A stretch of DNA of 14,746 nucleotides from Calditrichia bacterium (lineage in GTDB: Bacteria; Calditrichota; Calditrichia; RBG-13-44-9; J075): assembly GCA_020635015.1 (NCBI GenBank), contig JACKAP010000032.1, positions 1 through 14,746 on the forward strand, read 5' to 3'. This document shows, piece after piece, positions 6,515 to 14,316 of this stretch; the first letter of the stretch is position 1, and every line of letters begins with the position of its first letter. The position numbers and the translations under genes are program-made. The notes under the pieces were generated by a model, which was not told where the DNA came from, searched no databases, and saw only the letters and a program-made list of their open reading frames with translations.

Positions 6515-8194
6515 TTATTCAAAAAACCCCCGCACCTCATCATCCAGCCCCAGGTATTCCCAACGCAGCAGGGCGATGGGCACGTTGCCGTTCTCCATCA
6601 GGTAATCATGAAACCGGCGCAGGTTGAATTGCTCGCCCAATTGAATTTTGGCGTCGCTGAGAAATTTGACGATCTGCAGCTTGCCGATCTGGTAAGTGAT
6701 GGCCTGGCCGGGATTGTAGGCGAAGAACCCCGCCTCGTGCACGGCGGTCGGTTTATCCATCGGAACGGTTTTGGCCAGGTATTCCCCGGCCTGCTCGATG
6801 GTAAAGTTGCCCAGGGCCAGCTGGATATCGATTTCCACCCGCAGGGCGCGCAGGCGCATGAAGTTGTAGATGATCTCCCGGGTGTGGGGCTTGTTGTCGA
6901 ACAGCCCGAACTGCAGCAGCAGTTCCTCTACGTAAAAACCGATTCCCTCGTTGGCGCCGGAGTCGATGTAGCGGCGGCGGACCGGATTGGGATTGGCCCA
7001 GGAGATTGCCATCTGGAAATAGTGCCCCGGCACCCCTTCGTGCACGATGATCGGGCGGGGATCCTTGGCGGTGGCCAGGCGGAAGTAGGAGAGGTCCGGG
7101 CTGGGCTCGGGGATGTAGCTGACCGCATCCTCGTGCAGGCGGGTGTCGGAGGTCAGGTCATCCACCACCCCCATGTAAGCCAGGGGGGTGATGTGATCGG
7201 GCATTTTCTTATTGAGATAATGCTGCAGCCAGTCCGGCACGCTCATGATGTCCTTTTCCTCCAGGAAGCGGCGGATCGCCTCCTCGTCGCGACGTTCCGC
7301 TTCAATCTGTGCCGCGGCGGAGGGGAAGAGCGGGTCCGGCGGCACCTCGCGGTTGCGCAGCTTCTCGAAGGTCTCGAAACTCACCGAGCGCTGCCACTCC
7401 TGGCGCCCCTGTTCCAGCAGCGCTTCCGGGGTGTAGGGGATCATGGCGATGTTTTTCAGGAAATATTCATAGGCTTCCCGGCCGCAACTAAAGTCGTCGG
7501 ACATTCCCGGGCGCTTCTCGCGCAGCCAGTGTTGGTAGTTCTCCAGGGCTTCGATCCCGGCTTTCGTCGCTTTATCCAGCGATTTATGCAAAGATCGCTC
7601 GATCTGCGGCTTCAGCGCCGCCGCCACTGCATTCAGTTTGCCGCGCACATCTTCCAGCGCTTCCAGGGCGATGTCGGCGAAGGGGCCGACCGGATCGTTT
7701 AGATTCGCTTGTGCCGCTTTGACGGTGGCGGGAAAAGACTGCAGGCGGGTGATCATGTTTTTCGCCCGCTCGCCGGTGATCGGGGTATGGATCAGCAGCA
7801 GTTCGTAGAGTGAGCCCAGGGTCTGGTGCACGTAAAAATCCGGATTGCGGTAGGGCAGGCGCAGCACGTTCAGCTCCCAGTTGACCCGTTCCATGGCCGA
7901 GCGCAGGCAGAGGAAGTCGACGCTGTCGGAACGGCTCCAGCTCTCCCGGGAGAGCCCGTCGAGCTGCCGGCGGAAGTCACGGTATTTGGCATCGTATTCG
8001 ACCAGTTTTGCCGGCGAGAAGTCCGGCTGCCAGCCGTCCGGGCGTTCTACCCGCAGAATATCGTCGCCGGTTGCCGGCTGGGTCACGAAGCGCCATTCCC
8101 AGAATGCCTTCGAGAGCGCCTGCAGCTCCGGATTCGGTTGCGCCATCAGCAGCCCTCCTCCCAAGAGGATTAACATTACCCAATTTCTGATCAT
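6515..8194 (-). CDS. Secreted DUF885 protein, putative metal-dependent peptidase
   Basis: The protein has 559 residues from the preferred start. It begins with a short signal peptide (MIRNWVMLILLGGGLLMAQ, cleavage near MAQ), so it is likely exported. DUF885 signatures are present: HEGVPGHYFQ at about 385-394, with His385, Glu386 and His391 as likely metal ligands or catalytic residues, and ANEGIGFYVEEL from about 414 with Glu416. The family is annotated as putative carboxypeptidase-like metalloenzymes; substrate unknown. A GTG at 8215 would give 566 residues, but its first codons encode the ribosome site itself. The second of two tandem ATGs, at 8194, has AAAGGAG five bases upstream and starts directly at the signal peptide. 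The stop is followed by a repeat, and the DPP IV-like gene starts about 355 bases downstream. Confidence 0.9.
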   Translation of the reverse strand: MIRNWVMLILLGGGLLMAQPNPELQALSKAFWEWRFVTQPATGDDILRVERPDGWQPDFSPAKLVEYDAKYRDFRRQLDGLSRESWSRSDSVDFLCLRSAMERVNWELNVLRLPYRNPDFYVHQTLGSLYELLLIHTPITGERAKNMITRLQSFPATVKAAQANLNDPVGPFADIALEALEDVRGKLNAVAAALKPQIERSLHKSLDKATKAGIEALENYQHWLREKRPGMSDDFSCGREAYEYFLKNIAMIPYTPEALLEQGRQEWQRSVSFETFEKLRNREVPPDPLFPSAAAQIEAERRDEEAIRRFLEEKDIMSVPDWLQHYLNKKMPDHITPLAYMGVVDDLTSDTRLHEDAVSYIPEPSPDLSYFRLATAKDPRPIIVHEGVPGHYFQMAISWANPNPVRRRYIDSGANEGIGFYVEELLLQFGLFDNKPHTREIIYNFMRLRALRVEIDIQLALGNFTIEQAGEYLAKTVPMDKPTAVHEAGFFAYNPGQAITYQIGKLQIVKFLSDAKIQLGEQFNLRRFHDYLMENGNVPIALLRWEYLGLDDEVRGFFE

Positions 8195-8203
8195 CATTTC
8201 TCC

Positions 8204-8337
8204 TTTTTTTGCCACGGATGAACCGGATGTACACGGATTTTTTTTGCCACGAATTTACGCGAATCAACGCAAATGCGGATTGCGGAATTCGGATTGCGGA
8301 TTTTTTTTGCCACGAATTTACGCGAATGAACCCGAAT
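8204..8337. repeat. Poly-T/GCCACGAAT direct repeats
   Basis: Bases 8235-8264 and 8298-8327 are identical over 30 positions (GGA, eight T, then GCCACGAATTTACGCGAAT), 63 bases apart. A degenerate third copy (seven T then GCCACGGATG) lies at 8204-8220 and abuts the DUF885 ribosome site. Similar modules occur in gaps of many environmental bacterial genomes. Confidence 0.85.
8275..8302. repeat. GCGGATT heptad block
   Basis: Four 7-bp units (GCGGATT, GCGGAAT, TCGGATT, GCGGATT) lie between the two GCCACGAAT copies. The 21 bases at 8282-8302 are the exact complement of 13388-13408, inside the hybrid kinase gene. Confidence 0.85.
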
Positions 8338-8358
8338 AATATTCGAATCGCCCTGTAG

Positions 8359-8378
8359 GGTCGGGTCGCGACCCGACC
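8359..8378. repeat. Perfect 20-bp palindrome
   Basis: GGTCGGGTCGCGACCCGACC is its own reverse complement. It directly precedes the 22-base array toward the methyltransferase stop. It could form a cruciform or part of a terminator; palindromes of this kind are common dispersed elements. Confidence 0.8.
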
Positions 8379-8469
8379 AACATCGTGAGCGAAGCGAACC
8401 AACATCGCAGGCGAAGCCTGCAAATATCGCGAGCGCAGCGAGCAAACATCGCGTGAAGCGCAAACATCA
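8379..8469. repeat. 22-base AACATCG tandem array ending at the methyltransferase stop
   Basis: Units start at 8379, 8401, 8423, 8445 (18 bases) and 8463 (partial), each beginning AACATCG or AATATCG followed by a variable core such as TGAGCGAAGCGA, CAGGCGAAGCCTG or CGAGCGCAGCGAG. The second unit contains the hairpin GCAGGC-GAA-GCCTGC. The last partial unit supplies the methyltransferase stop codon (8467-8469). Lack of true direct repeats around unique spacers rules out a CRISPR. Confidence 0.8.
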
Positions 8470-9717
8470 AGCCTTATAAAACATCACCACCCGATTGCTA
8501 TTCGTTCCCTCCCGGTTATTACGCACCCCCCAGATGTTCGCGGTCTTGGTAAATTGCTGCTGATTGATCAGAATGCCGGCGCAGCGGAAGCCGGCCTGGA
8601 TTCCCAGGGGCACGATATGTTCGTCGAGTTGCACGGCGCCATTGCGGATCTCGCCCACCTCGAAGGCCACCCAGCCGCCGGGGCGGGTAAGGCGGAACAG
8701 TTCCCGGAACACTGCGCCCATCACCGCCTCCCAGTCTTCCAGGGTATTCGCCATGGTGATGTGTTTCCCCACTTCCTGCGCATCGATCCTGTTGAACCAG
8801 CAGCGCAGCCAGTTGTCGGCGGCGTATTGTACGACGTTGAGAAAGGGAGGGGAGGTGACGGTCAATTGTACAAAATCGTCAGGTATCATTGCCGTAAAAC
8901 GGGCATCTTCGGTCAGAAAGCGGGCGGTTTCCGCGGCGGCGGCTAAAAGGGCCTTTTCCGCCGCGCTGACCCGCGAGATCAGCTGTTTCGACTTCTTCAG
9001 GATCAACTGCCGGGTATCGCGGTAGGGCGGGGTTTGCTTTCGGCGGGCGTTGATCTTGCGCTGCCGCTCCGGGGAAACCGCCTGGTTGGGGGGCAAGGTA
9101 TAGACGGAGAAGAATCCCGGCGAGTGGCCGGTCAGGCGGTTGGTGGCGACCATGCGGATCCAGCGGTCGAGGGCATCCTCCTGCCCGGCCGCCTTTCGCG
9201 CCTGCAGGTAATCGCGCAGCGATACCAACTCTGCCTCGGTCTCCGGATGATAGAACATCGAAAGATCGATATCCGCCGTCGCTTCCCGCTGATGAGGAAT
9301 TTCCCGCAGACGCTGCGCCAGATCAGCCATCTCCGGAATGCACAAACGCCCGGCGGTGAGGATCTCGCTGAGGGGATTGACATCGTTGGCGATCACTTCC
9401 CTGCCCAGCAATGCCGCTTCGATGATGCTGGTGCCTCGCCCGCTGAAGGGATCGTAGACCGTGTCGCCCGGCCGGGTGAACAGTTCGATAAAAAAACGCG
9501 GTAACTGGGGCTTGAAGCAGGCCCGGTAAGAGACCTCGTGCAGGGAGGAGGCCTGACGCTGGCGGGAGGTCCAGAACTCGTTGCAGAAGCGGGGATAGCG
9601 CCCGTCGCCGAGTTGCAGATAGTCGATCTGCGTGGCCGCCGGCTGCGGCTGCTCGCGAAATCGGAATGTCTGCAGATGCTCAAACAAATCGCTGACGGGC
9701 GCCCGGGTGCTGATCAT
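8467..9717 (-). CDS. Solitary SAM-dependent DNA methyltransferase (SPP motif)
   Basis: The protein has 416 residues from the preferred start. An AdoMet-binding motif I (YDPFSGRGTSIIEAALLG, about 88-105) precedes the catalytic motif IV TSPPF (288-292, in VTSPPFLNVVQYAADNW). TSPP favours N4-cytosine or N6-adenine methylation of DNA. The order I then IV differs from the more usual beta-class order (IV then I) of TSPPY enzymes. RPGGWVAFEVGEI at about 345-357 is a further methyltransferase strand. No restriction gene is visible nearby, so it looks solitary; the target sequence is unknown. An ATG at 9801 with a perfect GAGGTGAT ribosome site would add 28 residues, but a near-consensus promoter lies inside that stretch and its codons are AT-rich, so I prefer the ATG at 9717 (weak AAGGG site, long spacing). 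Confidence 0.85.
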   Translation of the reverse strand: MISTRAPVSDLFEHLQTFRFREQPQPAATQIDYLQLGDGRYPRFCNEFWTSRQRQASSLHEVSYRACFKPQLPRFFIELFTRPGDTVYDPFSGRGTSIIEAALLGREVIANDVNPLSEILTAGRLCIPEMADLAQRLREIPHQREATADIDLSMFYHPETEAELVSLRDYLQARKAAGQEDALDRWIRMVATNRLTGHSPGFFSVYTLPPNQAVSPERQRKINARRKQTPPYRDTRQLILKKSKQLISRVSAAEKALLAAAAETARFLTEDARFTAMIPDDFVQLTVTSPPFLNVVQYAADNWLRCWFNRIDAQEVGKHITMANTLEDWEAVMGAVFRELFRLTRPGGWVAFEVGEIRNGAVQLDEHIVPLGIQAGFRCAGILINQQQFTKTANIWGVRNNREGTNSNRVVMFYKA

Positions 9718-9758
9718 GAAGTTGACGTATCCCTTTTGGTTTAAAATGACCGGCCGGA

Positions 9759-9787
9759 AATATACAACAAAAGTGCGGAATTGGCAA
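9759..9787 (-). promoter_or_regulatory. Near-consensus sigma70 promoter for the methyltransferase
   Basis: Minus-strand TTGCCA (9787-9782, 5/6) and TATATT (9764-9759, 5/6) are exactly 17 bases apart. Transcription would begin about 35 bases before the ATG at 9717, which excludes the upstream ATG at 9801 if this promoter is the main one. Confidence 0.5.
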
Positions 9788-9843
9788 AAATTAACTGGCA
9801 TTATCACCTCGTTGTACTGCTTTTTAAAATTGTCGCTTTTAAT

Positions 9844-9861
9844 TAATCACCCTGGTGATTA
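9844..9861. promoter_or_regulatory. Perfect 18-bp dyad, candidate operator in the divergent control region
   Basis: TAATCACC-CT-GGTGATTA is an exact 8+2+8 inverted repeat. It lies about 15 bases upstream of the proposed -35 box of the hybrid kinase gene and about 60 bases upstream of the methyltransferase promoter. A half-site-like TTATCACC occurs at 9801-9808. The position fits an activator or shared repressor site; the binding protein is unknown. Confidence 0.45.
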
Positions 9862-9875
9862 CTTTTTCATAAATC

Positions 9876-9904
9876 TTGAAAATTGCTTCCGTGATGATTT
9901 TACT
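9876..9904 (+). promoter_or_regulatory. Candidate promoter for the hybrid two-component gene
   Basis: TTGAAA (9876-9881, 5/6) is followed after 17 bases by TTTACT (9899-9904, 4/6). A start near 9911 leaves the AAGGAG at 9917-9922 in the leader, and places the upstream in-frame ATG at 9876 outside the transcript. Confidence 0.3.
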
Positions 9905-9932
9905 TCTTCTATCAGCAAGGAGCATTGTGACC

Positions 9933-12900
9933 ATGAGAATTAAGCAGCTGGTACCTTTTGCGTTAATTCTCATGGGTGGAACATTGACCGCGCAGCCCCT
10001 TTTACTTGACGACATAAGGTTCGAACATCTTACCACCGAGAATGGCCTGTCCCATAACACCATCCACTGTATCCTGCAAGACCGGCAGGGCTTTATGTGG
10101 TTCGGAACGTTTGATGGTCTGAACAAATTCGATGGGCATGAATTAACGGTATATACCCATGACCCGGAAAATCCCGCCAGTTTGAGCAATAATGTTATTT
10201 GGGCGCTTTGTGAAGACCACCTCGGCCGGCTCTGGATCGGCACCGATCAGGGCTTAAATCAATTTGATCCGGTCAGCGAAACCTTTTTACAATATCACCA
10301 TCAGCCAGATTCGCCGGGAAGCATCAGCCATAATCAGATCAGCTCCCTTCACGAAGATCTTAAGGGCACGCTTTGGGTTGGTACCGCCAGTGGCTTGAAC
10401 CAGTTGAACCGCCAGACAGGACGTTTTACCCGCTATCGTCACGATCCGCAAGACCCGACAAGCCTGAGCCACGATTTTGTCGGGATGATCTTTGAAGACC
10501 CGGCGGACAGTGCTGAGGTGCTCTGGATTAGCAATGGCCCGCTTACGGTATCGGATGTCGGGATCGGTGGGTTAAACAAATTTGACCGGACCTCCGGCAC
10601 CTTCAAACACTACCGGCACAATCCGGATAATCCCAATAGCCTCAGCAATGACTGGGTGACGGCCATCGTAAAGGATCCATATTCCCGCGCCTACTGGATT
10701 GGTACAAATGGTTGCCTGGACCGGTTTGATCCACTCACGGAATCCTTCCAACACTATCCGATTAACTATGGTGAGCGCTACCGTCGGTTTGGCGACTATG
10801 TCAAATGTTTAGCGGTGGATCCATCCGGAACGCTATGGGTGGGCGCCTGGGATGGCGGCATTGCCCGCCTGGATCCGAAAAGCGGGCGATTTGACACTTA
10901 TTTGTACCAGGCCGGAAATCTGAACAGCCTGAGCAACAACTATGTTACTGCGATGTATAATGATCATTCCGGGATCATGTGGGTCGGTACGGCTGGCGGG
11001 GGGATCAATAAGTTTAACCCGGCAAATAACCAGTTCCGTAATATCAGGGTCTACGGGTATCACCAGCGTGCGGATATCAATAATTGCCGGGCGATTTATG
11101 TGGATGATGATGGCATCGTCTGGCTCGGTAACTGGCCGGCCGGCTTTCACAGGGTCGACCGGGATGCCCGTACCTGCAGCAGCTTCGAATACCCCCGACA
11201 CCTGAGCAATAACTATATTTCAGCGATCTCACCGGATAAGACCGGCAACCTGTGGATGGGAGGATCTCTGGCTGCCTGGTATCAATTTGACCACAATGCG
11301 CAAATATTTACCCCGATTTCCCGGAAAATACTGGCAGAAAACGGTCTGGATGATCTGACGATTGAATCGGTCATATTGGATAGCACGGGGCATTTTTGGC
11401 TGGGAACACTCGATGGTATCGTGGTGTTTGAGCCGGAAAATATGACCTTCGAAACCTACCGCCATGACCCGCAAGATGCCGGCAGCTTAAGCAACCCACA
11501 TGTTCAGGTCATCCACAAAGACCGCCAGGGACAAGTGTGGGTGGGAACCCAGAATGGGTTGAATCTGCTGAACCGCTCCGGCAGCACTTTTGCCCGGTTT
11601 TTCCATGATCCGGATAATGCGCGCAGTCTGAGCAACGATTACATCACGGCGATTTGTGAGGATCATGCGGGAGGGATTTGGGTCGGAACCGGATCCGGCT
11701 TAAACCAATTAATAAACCCCGCCGATGAAAATACCTCCCCGGATGACCCGGTATTAAGCTTTACCCGTTATACCAATAAAGACGGACTTCCCAACAATTT
11801 CATCGATGGGATCCTGGAAGATGGCAGCGGCAGGCTGTGGATCAGCACCGAAAACGGTCTGGCCCGTCTGGATCCGCTCACCGGTGCGGTTAAAATTTAC
11901 GATGTGTTTGATGGTCTACCGGGAAATGATTTTACGCGCGGCGCTTTTTTCCAGAGTAAACAAGGGGAGATGTTTTTTGGAGGGACGAATGGGTGCACGG
12001 CTTTTTTTCCGGACCAGATTAAAGATGACTCGCATATCCCTCCAATTGTGCTGACCGGCATTAAGGTATTGAATAAAGACGTGGCGTTGGATACTGTGAT
12101 CACACTTCGTAAACAGCTAACCCTATCATACCGGGATAACATGATCACGTTTGAATTCGCGGCGCTCCATTATGCCGATCTCCGGCACAATCAGTTCGCT
12201 TACCGGATGGAAGGTTTTGATGAAGACTGGATCTATTGCGGCAACCGGCGCGAGGCAACCTATACCAATCTCGATCCCGGTGAGTACATCTTCCGGGTTA
12301 AGGGTGATAATCACGCCGGAGTGTGGAATGAAACGGGCGCTTCCCTGAAGATTATCATCACGCCACCCTGGTGGCAGAGCAACTGGGCCTATCTGCTCTA
12401 CGTTGTGAGTGGGGTGTTATTTTTAACCACCCTTTGGCGCTATTATACCCGGCGGCTTACCATGCTCCATGAGCTGAAGCTACGCCGGTTCGAAGCGCAG
12501 AAACATGCTGAGATCAACCAGATGAAATCGCGCTTCTTCGCCAACATCTCCCACGAGTTCCGCACCCCGCTGACCCTCATCGAAGGGCCGGTGAAGCAAA
12601 TGCTGGAGGATGATTTCTCCGGCAATCCCCGGGAGCAGTACCGCATGATCCTGCGCAACACCAGCCGCCTCTCCCGGTTGATCAACCAGTTGCTCGACCT
12701 CTCGAAACTGGAGGCGGGGCGGATGAAGCTGCAGGCCGCTGAAGATGATGTGGTTGAATTCCTGAAACAGGTGCTGGCGGCATACGAATCCCTGGCCGTG
12801 CGCAAAGGCATCACCCTGACCTTCCCGGCCCCGGCGCACCCCATCCCACTTTTTTTCGACCGCGACAAACTGGAAAAAATCCTCCACAACCTGCTCTCCA

Positions 12901-14174
12901 ACGCCTTCAAGTTCACCCCGGAAGGAGGTGAAATAAATGTCGAATGCGGAATTCGGAGTGCGGAATTAAATTCACTTTCCAATTCCGCATTCCACATTCC
13001 GCATTCCGCATTTTTGGAAGTCAAGGTAGAGGACACCGGCTCCGGCATCCCGCCCGAGCGCCTGCCCTACATTTTCGACCGCTTTTACCAGGTGGATGAA
13101 ACCCATACCCGCTCTCAGGAGGGCAGCGGCATCGGCCTGGCGCTGGCCAGAGAACTGGTGCAACTGCACCGGGGGCAGATCTTCGCGGAAAGCGAGCCGG
13201 GGGAAGGTACGACGTTTACCATTCGACTGCCGTTGGGGAAAGCGCATTTGGACGCGGAAGAGCTCGCGGATCCGAATTCGGAATTCGGAATTCGGAATGC
13301 GGAATTGGATGGACATGCGGATTTGGATGCTGACGATTCCACCGGGGTTGCTTCGATCACGGATTTTATAGGTCAACCCCATTCCGCAATCCGCAATCCG
13401 AATTCCGCATTAATCCTTGTGGTGGAGGACAATCCCGACATGCGCAGCTACATCCGCAGCGCTCTGGAAAGGGAGTACAAAGTCAGCGAAGCGAAGGACG
13501 GTTTCGCCGGTCTGGAGAAAGCCCGGCAACATATTCCCGACCTGATCGTCAGCGATGTGATGATGCCCGGGATCGACGGATTCGAACTGTGCCGGGAATT
13601 GAAAAATGACGAGCGCACCAGTCATATTCCGCTGATCCTGCTGACCGCCCGCGCCGACCGGGAGAGCAAGCTGGAGGGACTGGAAACCGGGGCGGACGAT
13701 TATCTCAGCAAGCCGTTCGACAACCGGGAGCTGCAGGTGCGCATCAAAAACCTGCTGGAGCAGCGGCGCCGGCTGCGCGCCCGTTTCAGCCAAAACGGCT
13801 TGCAGCATCCCCAGGAAATCGCCGTCACCCCCATCGACGAAAAATTCCTGCAGCGCGCCAGGGAGGTCATGGAAGCGCACATCCCCGATGCCGCTTTCAG
13901 CGTCGACCTGTTGGCGGAAGCGCTGGGGATGAGCCGCTCCCAGCTTCACCGCAAGCTGACGGCGCTGACCGGCAATGCGCCCGGCGACCTGATCCGCCAG
14001 CTGCGCCTGCACCGCGCCGTGCAACTGCTGGATCAGCACTTCGGCTCAGTCAGCGAGGTGGCCTACGAAACCGGTTTCAACAATCCGGCCTATTTCAGCG
14101 AGTGCTTCCGCAAGCAGTTTGGGGTGACTCCCTCCCGCTATGCCCGGGGAGAGCGGGGGAATGGCGGGTCATGA
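9933..14174 (+). CDS. Hybrid two-component system: double propeller sensor, histidine kinase, receiver, AraC regulator
   Basis: The 1413-residue protein combines a whole signalling path in one chain. After a signal peptide (1-20, cleavage near LTA-Q) come 14 regulator-propeller repeats (about 28-700, recurring SLSNxxV..ED..G.xWVGT..GLN), enough for two seven-bladed propellers, then a Y_Y_Y domain (about 712-812) and one membrane helix (about 818-838). Inside the cell follow HisKA with His874 (NISHEFRTPL), HATPase with N-box Asn986/Asn990 and DTGSGIP from Asp1034, a receiver (from about 1161) with Asp1208 (IVSDVMMPG), and an AraC-type helix-turn-helix (about 1301-1405). Such hybrids usually sense glycans and activate utilisation loci, but no such locus is visible here. 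Two repeat-derived insertions lie at residues about 1005-1027 and 1114-1160. The ATG at 9933 (AAGGAG 10 bases upstream) is preferred; GTG at 9927 is possible, and ATG at 9876 unlikely. Confidence 0.94.
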   Translation: MRIKQLVPFALILMGGTLTAQPLLLDDIRFEHLTTENGLSHNTIHCILQDRQGFMWFGTFDGLNKFDGHELTVYTHDPENPASLSNNVIWALCEDHLGRLWIGTDQGLNQFDPVSETFLQYHHQPDSPGSISHNQISSLHEDLKGTLWVGTASGLNQLNRQTGRFTRYRHDPQDPTSLSHDFVGMIFEDPADSAEVLWISNGPLTVSDVGIGGLNKFDRTSGTFKHYRHNPDNPNSLSNDWVTAIVKDPYSRAYWIGTNGCLDRFDPLTESFQHYPINYGERYRRFGDYVKCLAVDPSGTLWVGAWDGGIARLDPKSGRFDTYLYQAGNLNSLSNNYVTAMYNDHSGIMWVGTAGGGINKFNPANNQFRNIRVYGYHQRADINNCRAIYVDDDGIVWLGNWPAGFHRVDRDARTCSSFEYPRHLSNNYISAISPDKTGNLWMGGSLAAWYQFDHNAQIFTPISRKILAENGLDDLTIESVILDSTGHFWLGTLDGIVVFEPENMTFETYRHDPQDAGSLSNPHVQVIHKDRQGQVWVGTQNGLNLLNRSGSTFARFFHDPDNARSLSNDYITAICEDHAGGIWVGTGSGLNQLINPADENTSPDDPVLSFTRYTNKDGLPNNFIDGILEDGSGRLWISTENGLARLDPLTGAVKIYDVFDGLPGNDFTRGAFFQSKQGEMFFGGTNGCTAFFPDQIKDDSHIPPIVLTGIKVLNKDVALDTVITLRKQLTLSYRDNMITFEFAALHYADLRHNQFAYRMEGFDEDWIYCGNRREATYTNLDPGEYIFRVKGDNHAGVWNETGASLKIIITPPWWQSNWAYLLYVVSGVLFLTTLWRYYTRRLTMLHELKLRRFEAQKHAEINQMKSRFFANISHEFRTPLTLIEGPVKQMLEDDFSGNPREQYRMILRNTSRLSRLINQLLDLSKLEAGRMKLQAAEDDVVEFLKQVLAAYESLAVRKGITLTFPAPAHPIPLFFDRDKLEKILHNLLSNAFKFTPEGGEINVECGIRSAELNSLSNSAFHIPHSAFLEVKVEDTGSGIPPERLPYIFDRFYQVDETHTRSQEGSGIGLALARELVQLHRGQIFAESEPGEGTTFTIRLPLGKAHLDAEELADPNSEFGIRNAELDGHADLDADDSTGVASITDFIGQPHSAIRNPNSALILVVEDNPDMRSYIRSALEREYKVSEAKDGFAGLEKARQHIPDLIVSDVMMPGIDGFELCRELKNDERTSHIPLILLTARADRESKLEGLETGADDYLSKPFDNRELQVRIKNLLEQRRRLRARFSQNGLQHPQEIAVTPIDEKFLQRAREVMEAHIPDAAFSVDLLAEALGMSRSQLHRKLTALTGNAPGDLIRQLRLHRAVQLLDQHFGSVSEVAYETGFNNPAYFSECFRKQFGVTPSRYARGERGNGGS
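12943..13012. repeat. Inverted heptad element inside the HATPase coding region
   Basis: Bases 12943-12967 and 12981-13005 form an inverted pair matching at 22 of 25 positions, around a 13-base loop, with one extra unit to 13012. Units are GGAATGC/GGAATTC-like, the same type as at 8275-8302. It keeps the reading frame and encodes CGIRSAEL-NSLSN-SAFHIPHSAF between the N-box strand (GGEINVE) and the strand before DTGSG. Confidence 0.85.
13273..13408. repeat. Inverted heptad element in the kinase-receiver linker
   Basis: Left arm: five 7-bp units (CGAATTC, GGAATTC twice, GGAATGC, GGAATTG) at 13273-13307. Right arm: four inverted units (ATTCCGC, AATCCGC, AATCCGA, ATTCCGC) at 13381-13408. The 73 bases between encode an acidic segment (DADDSTG). 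The arms are read as NSEFGIRNAEL and PHSAIRNPNSA and the frame stays open into the receiver. Confidence 0.85.
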
Positions 14175-14189
14175 TCCCCCGGGGGGGGC

Positions 14190-14316
14190 CCACTGCCATT
14201 AAGTTAAGCGCGATTGTCATGTTCTGAGTGGCAGTAGCAGTAGCAGTGGGCAGGAAAGACACCGACTGCCACTGCCACTGCTACTGCTACTGCCACTTCG
14301 GCTTACTTGGCAGTGG
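14190..14316. repeat. Nested GGCAGT inverted repeats; possible terminator of the hybrid kinase gene
   Basis: A perfect 22-bp stem (14228-14249 with 14275-14296, arms built of GGCAGT/AGCAGT hexamers) encloses a 25-base loop. It is nested in a second pair, CCACTGCCA at 14190-14198 and TGGCAGTGG at 14308-14316. It follows the hybrid gene stop by about 50 bases, so it may end or stabilise that transcript, but no T tract follows. Confidence 0.8.

Noticed and set aside
6608..7702. Plus-strand open frame (364 codons) opposite DUF885
   Set aside because: It is a shadow of a GC-rich gene whose minus-strand product has the HEGVPGH motif and a signal peptide.
8379..8469. Possible CRISPR array
   Set aside because: Only about four 22-base units, contiguous, with variation in the core rather than unique spacers between identical repeats; no cas gene.
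9876..9932. Upstream ATG extension of the hybrid kinase
   Set aside because: It would put 19 residues before a good signal peptide, lacks a ribosome site, and overlaps the likely promoter; AAGGAG at 9917-9922 favours 9927 or 9933.
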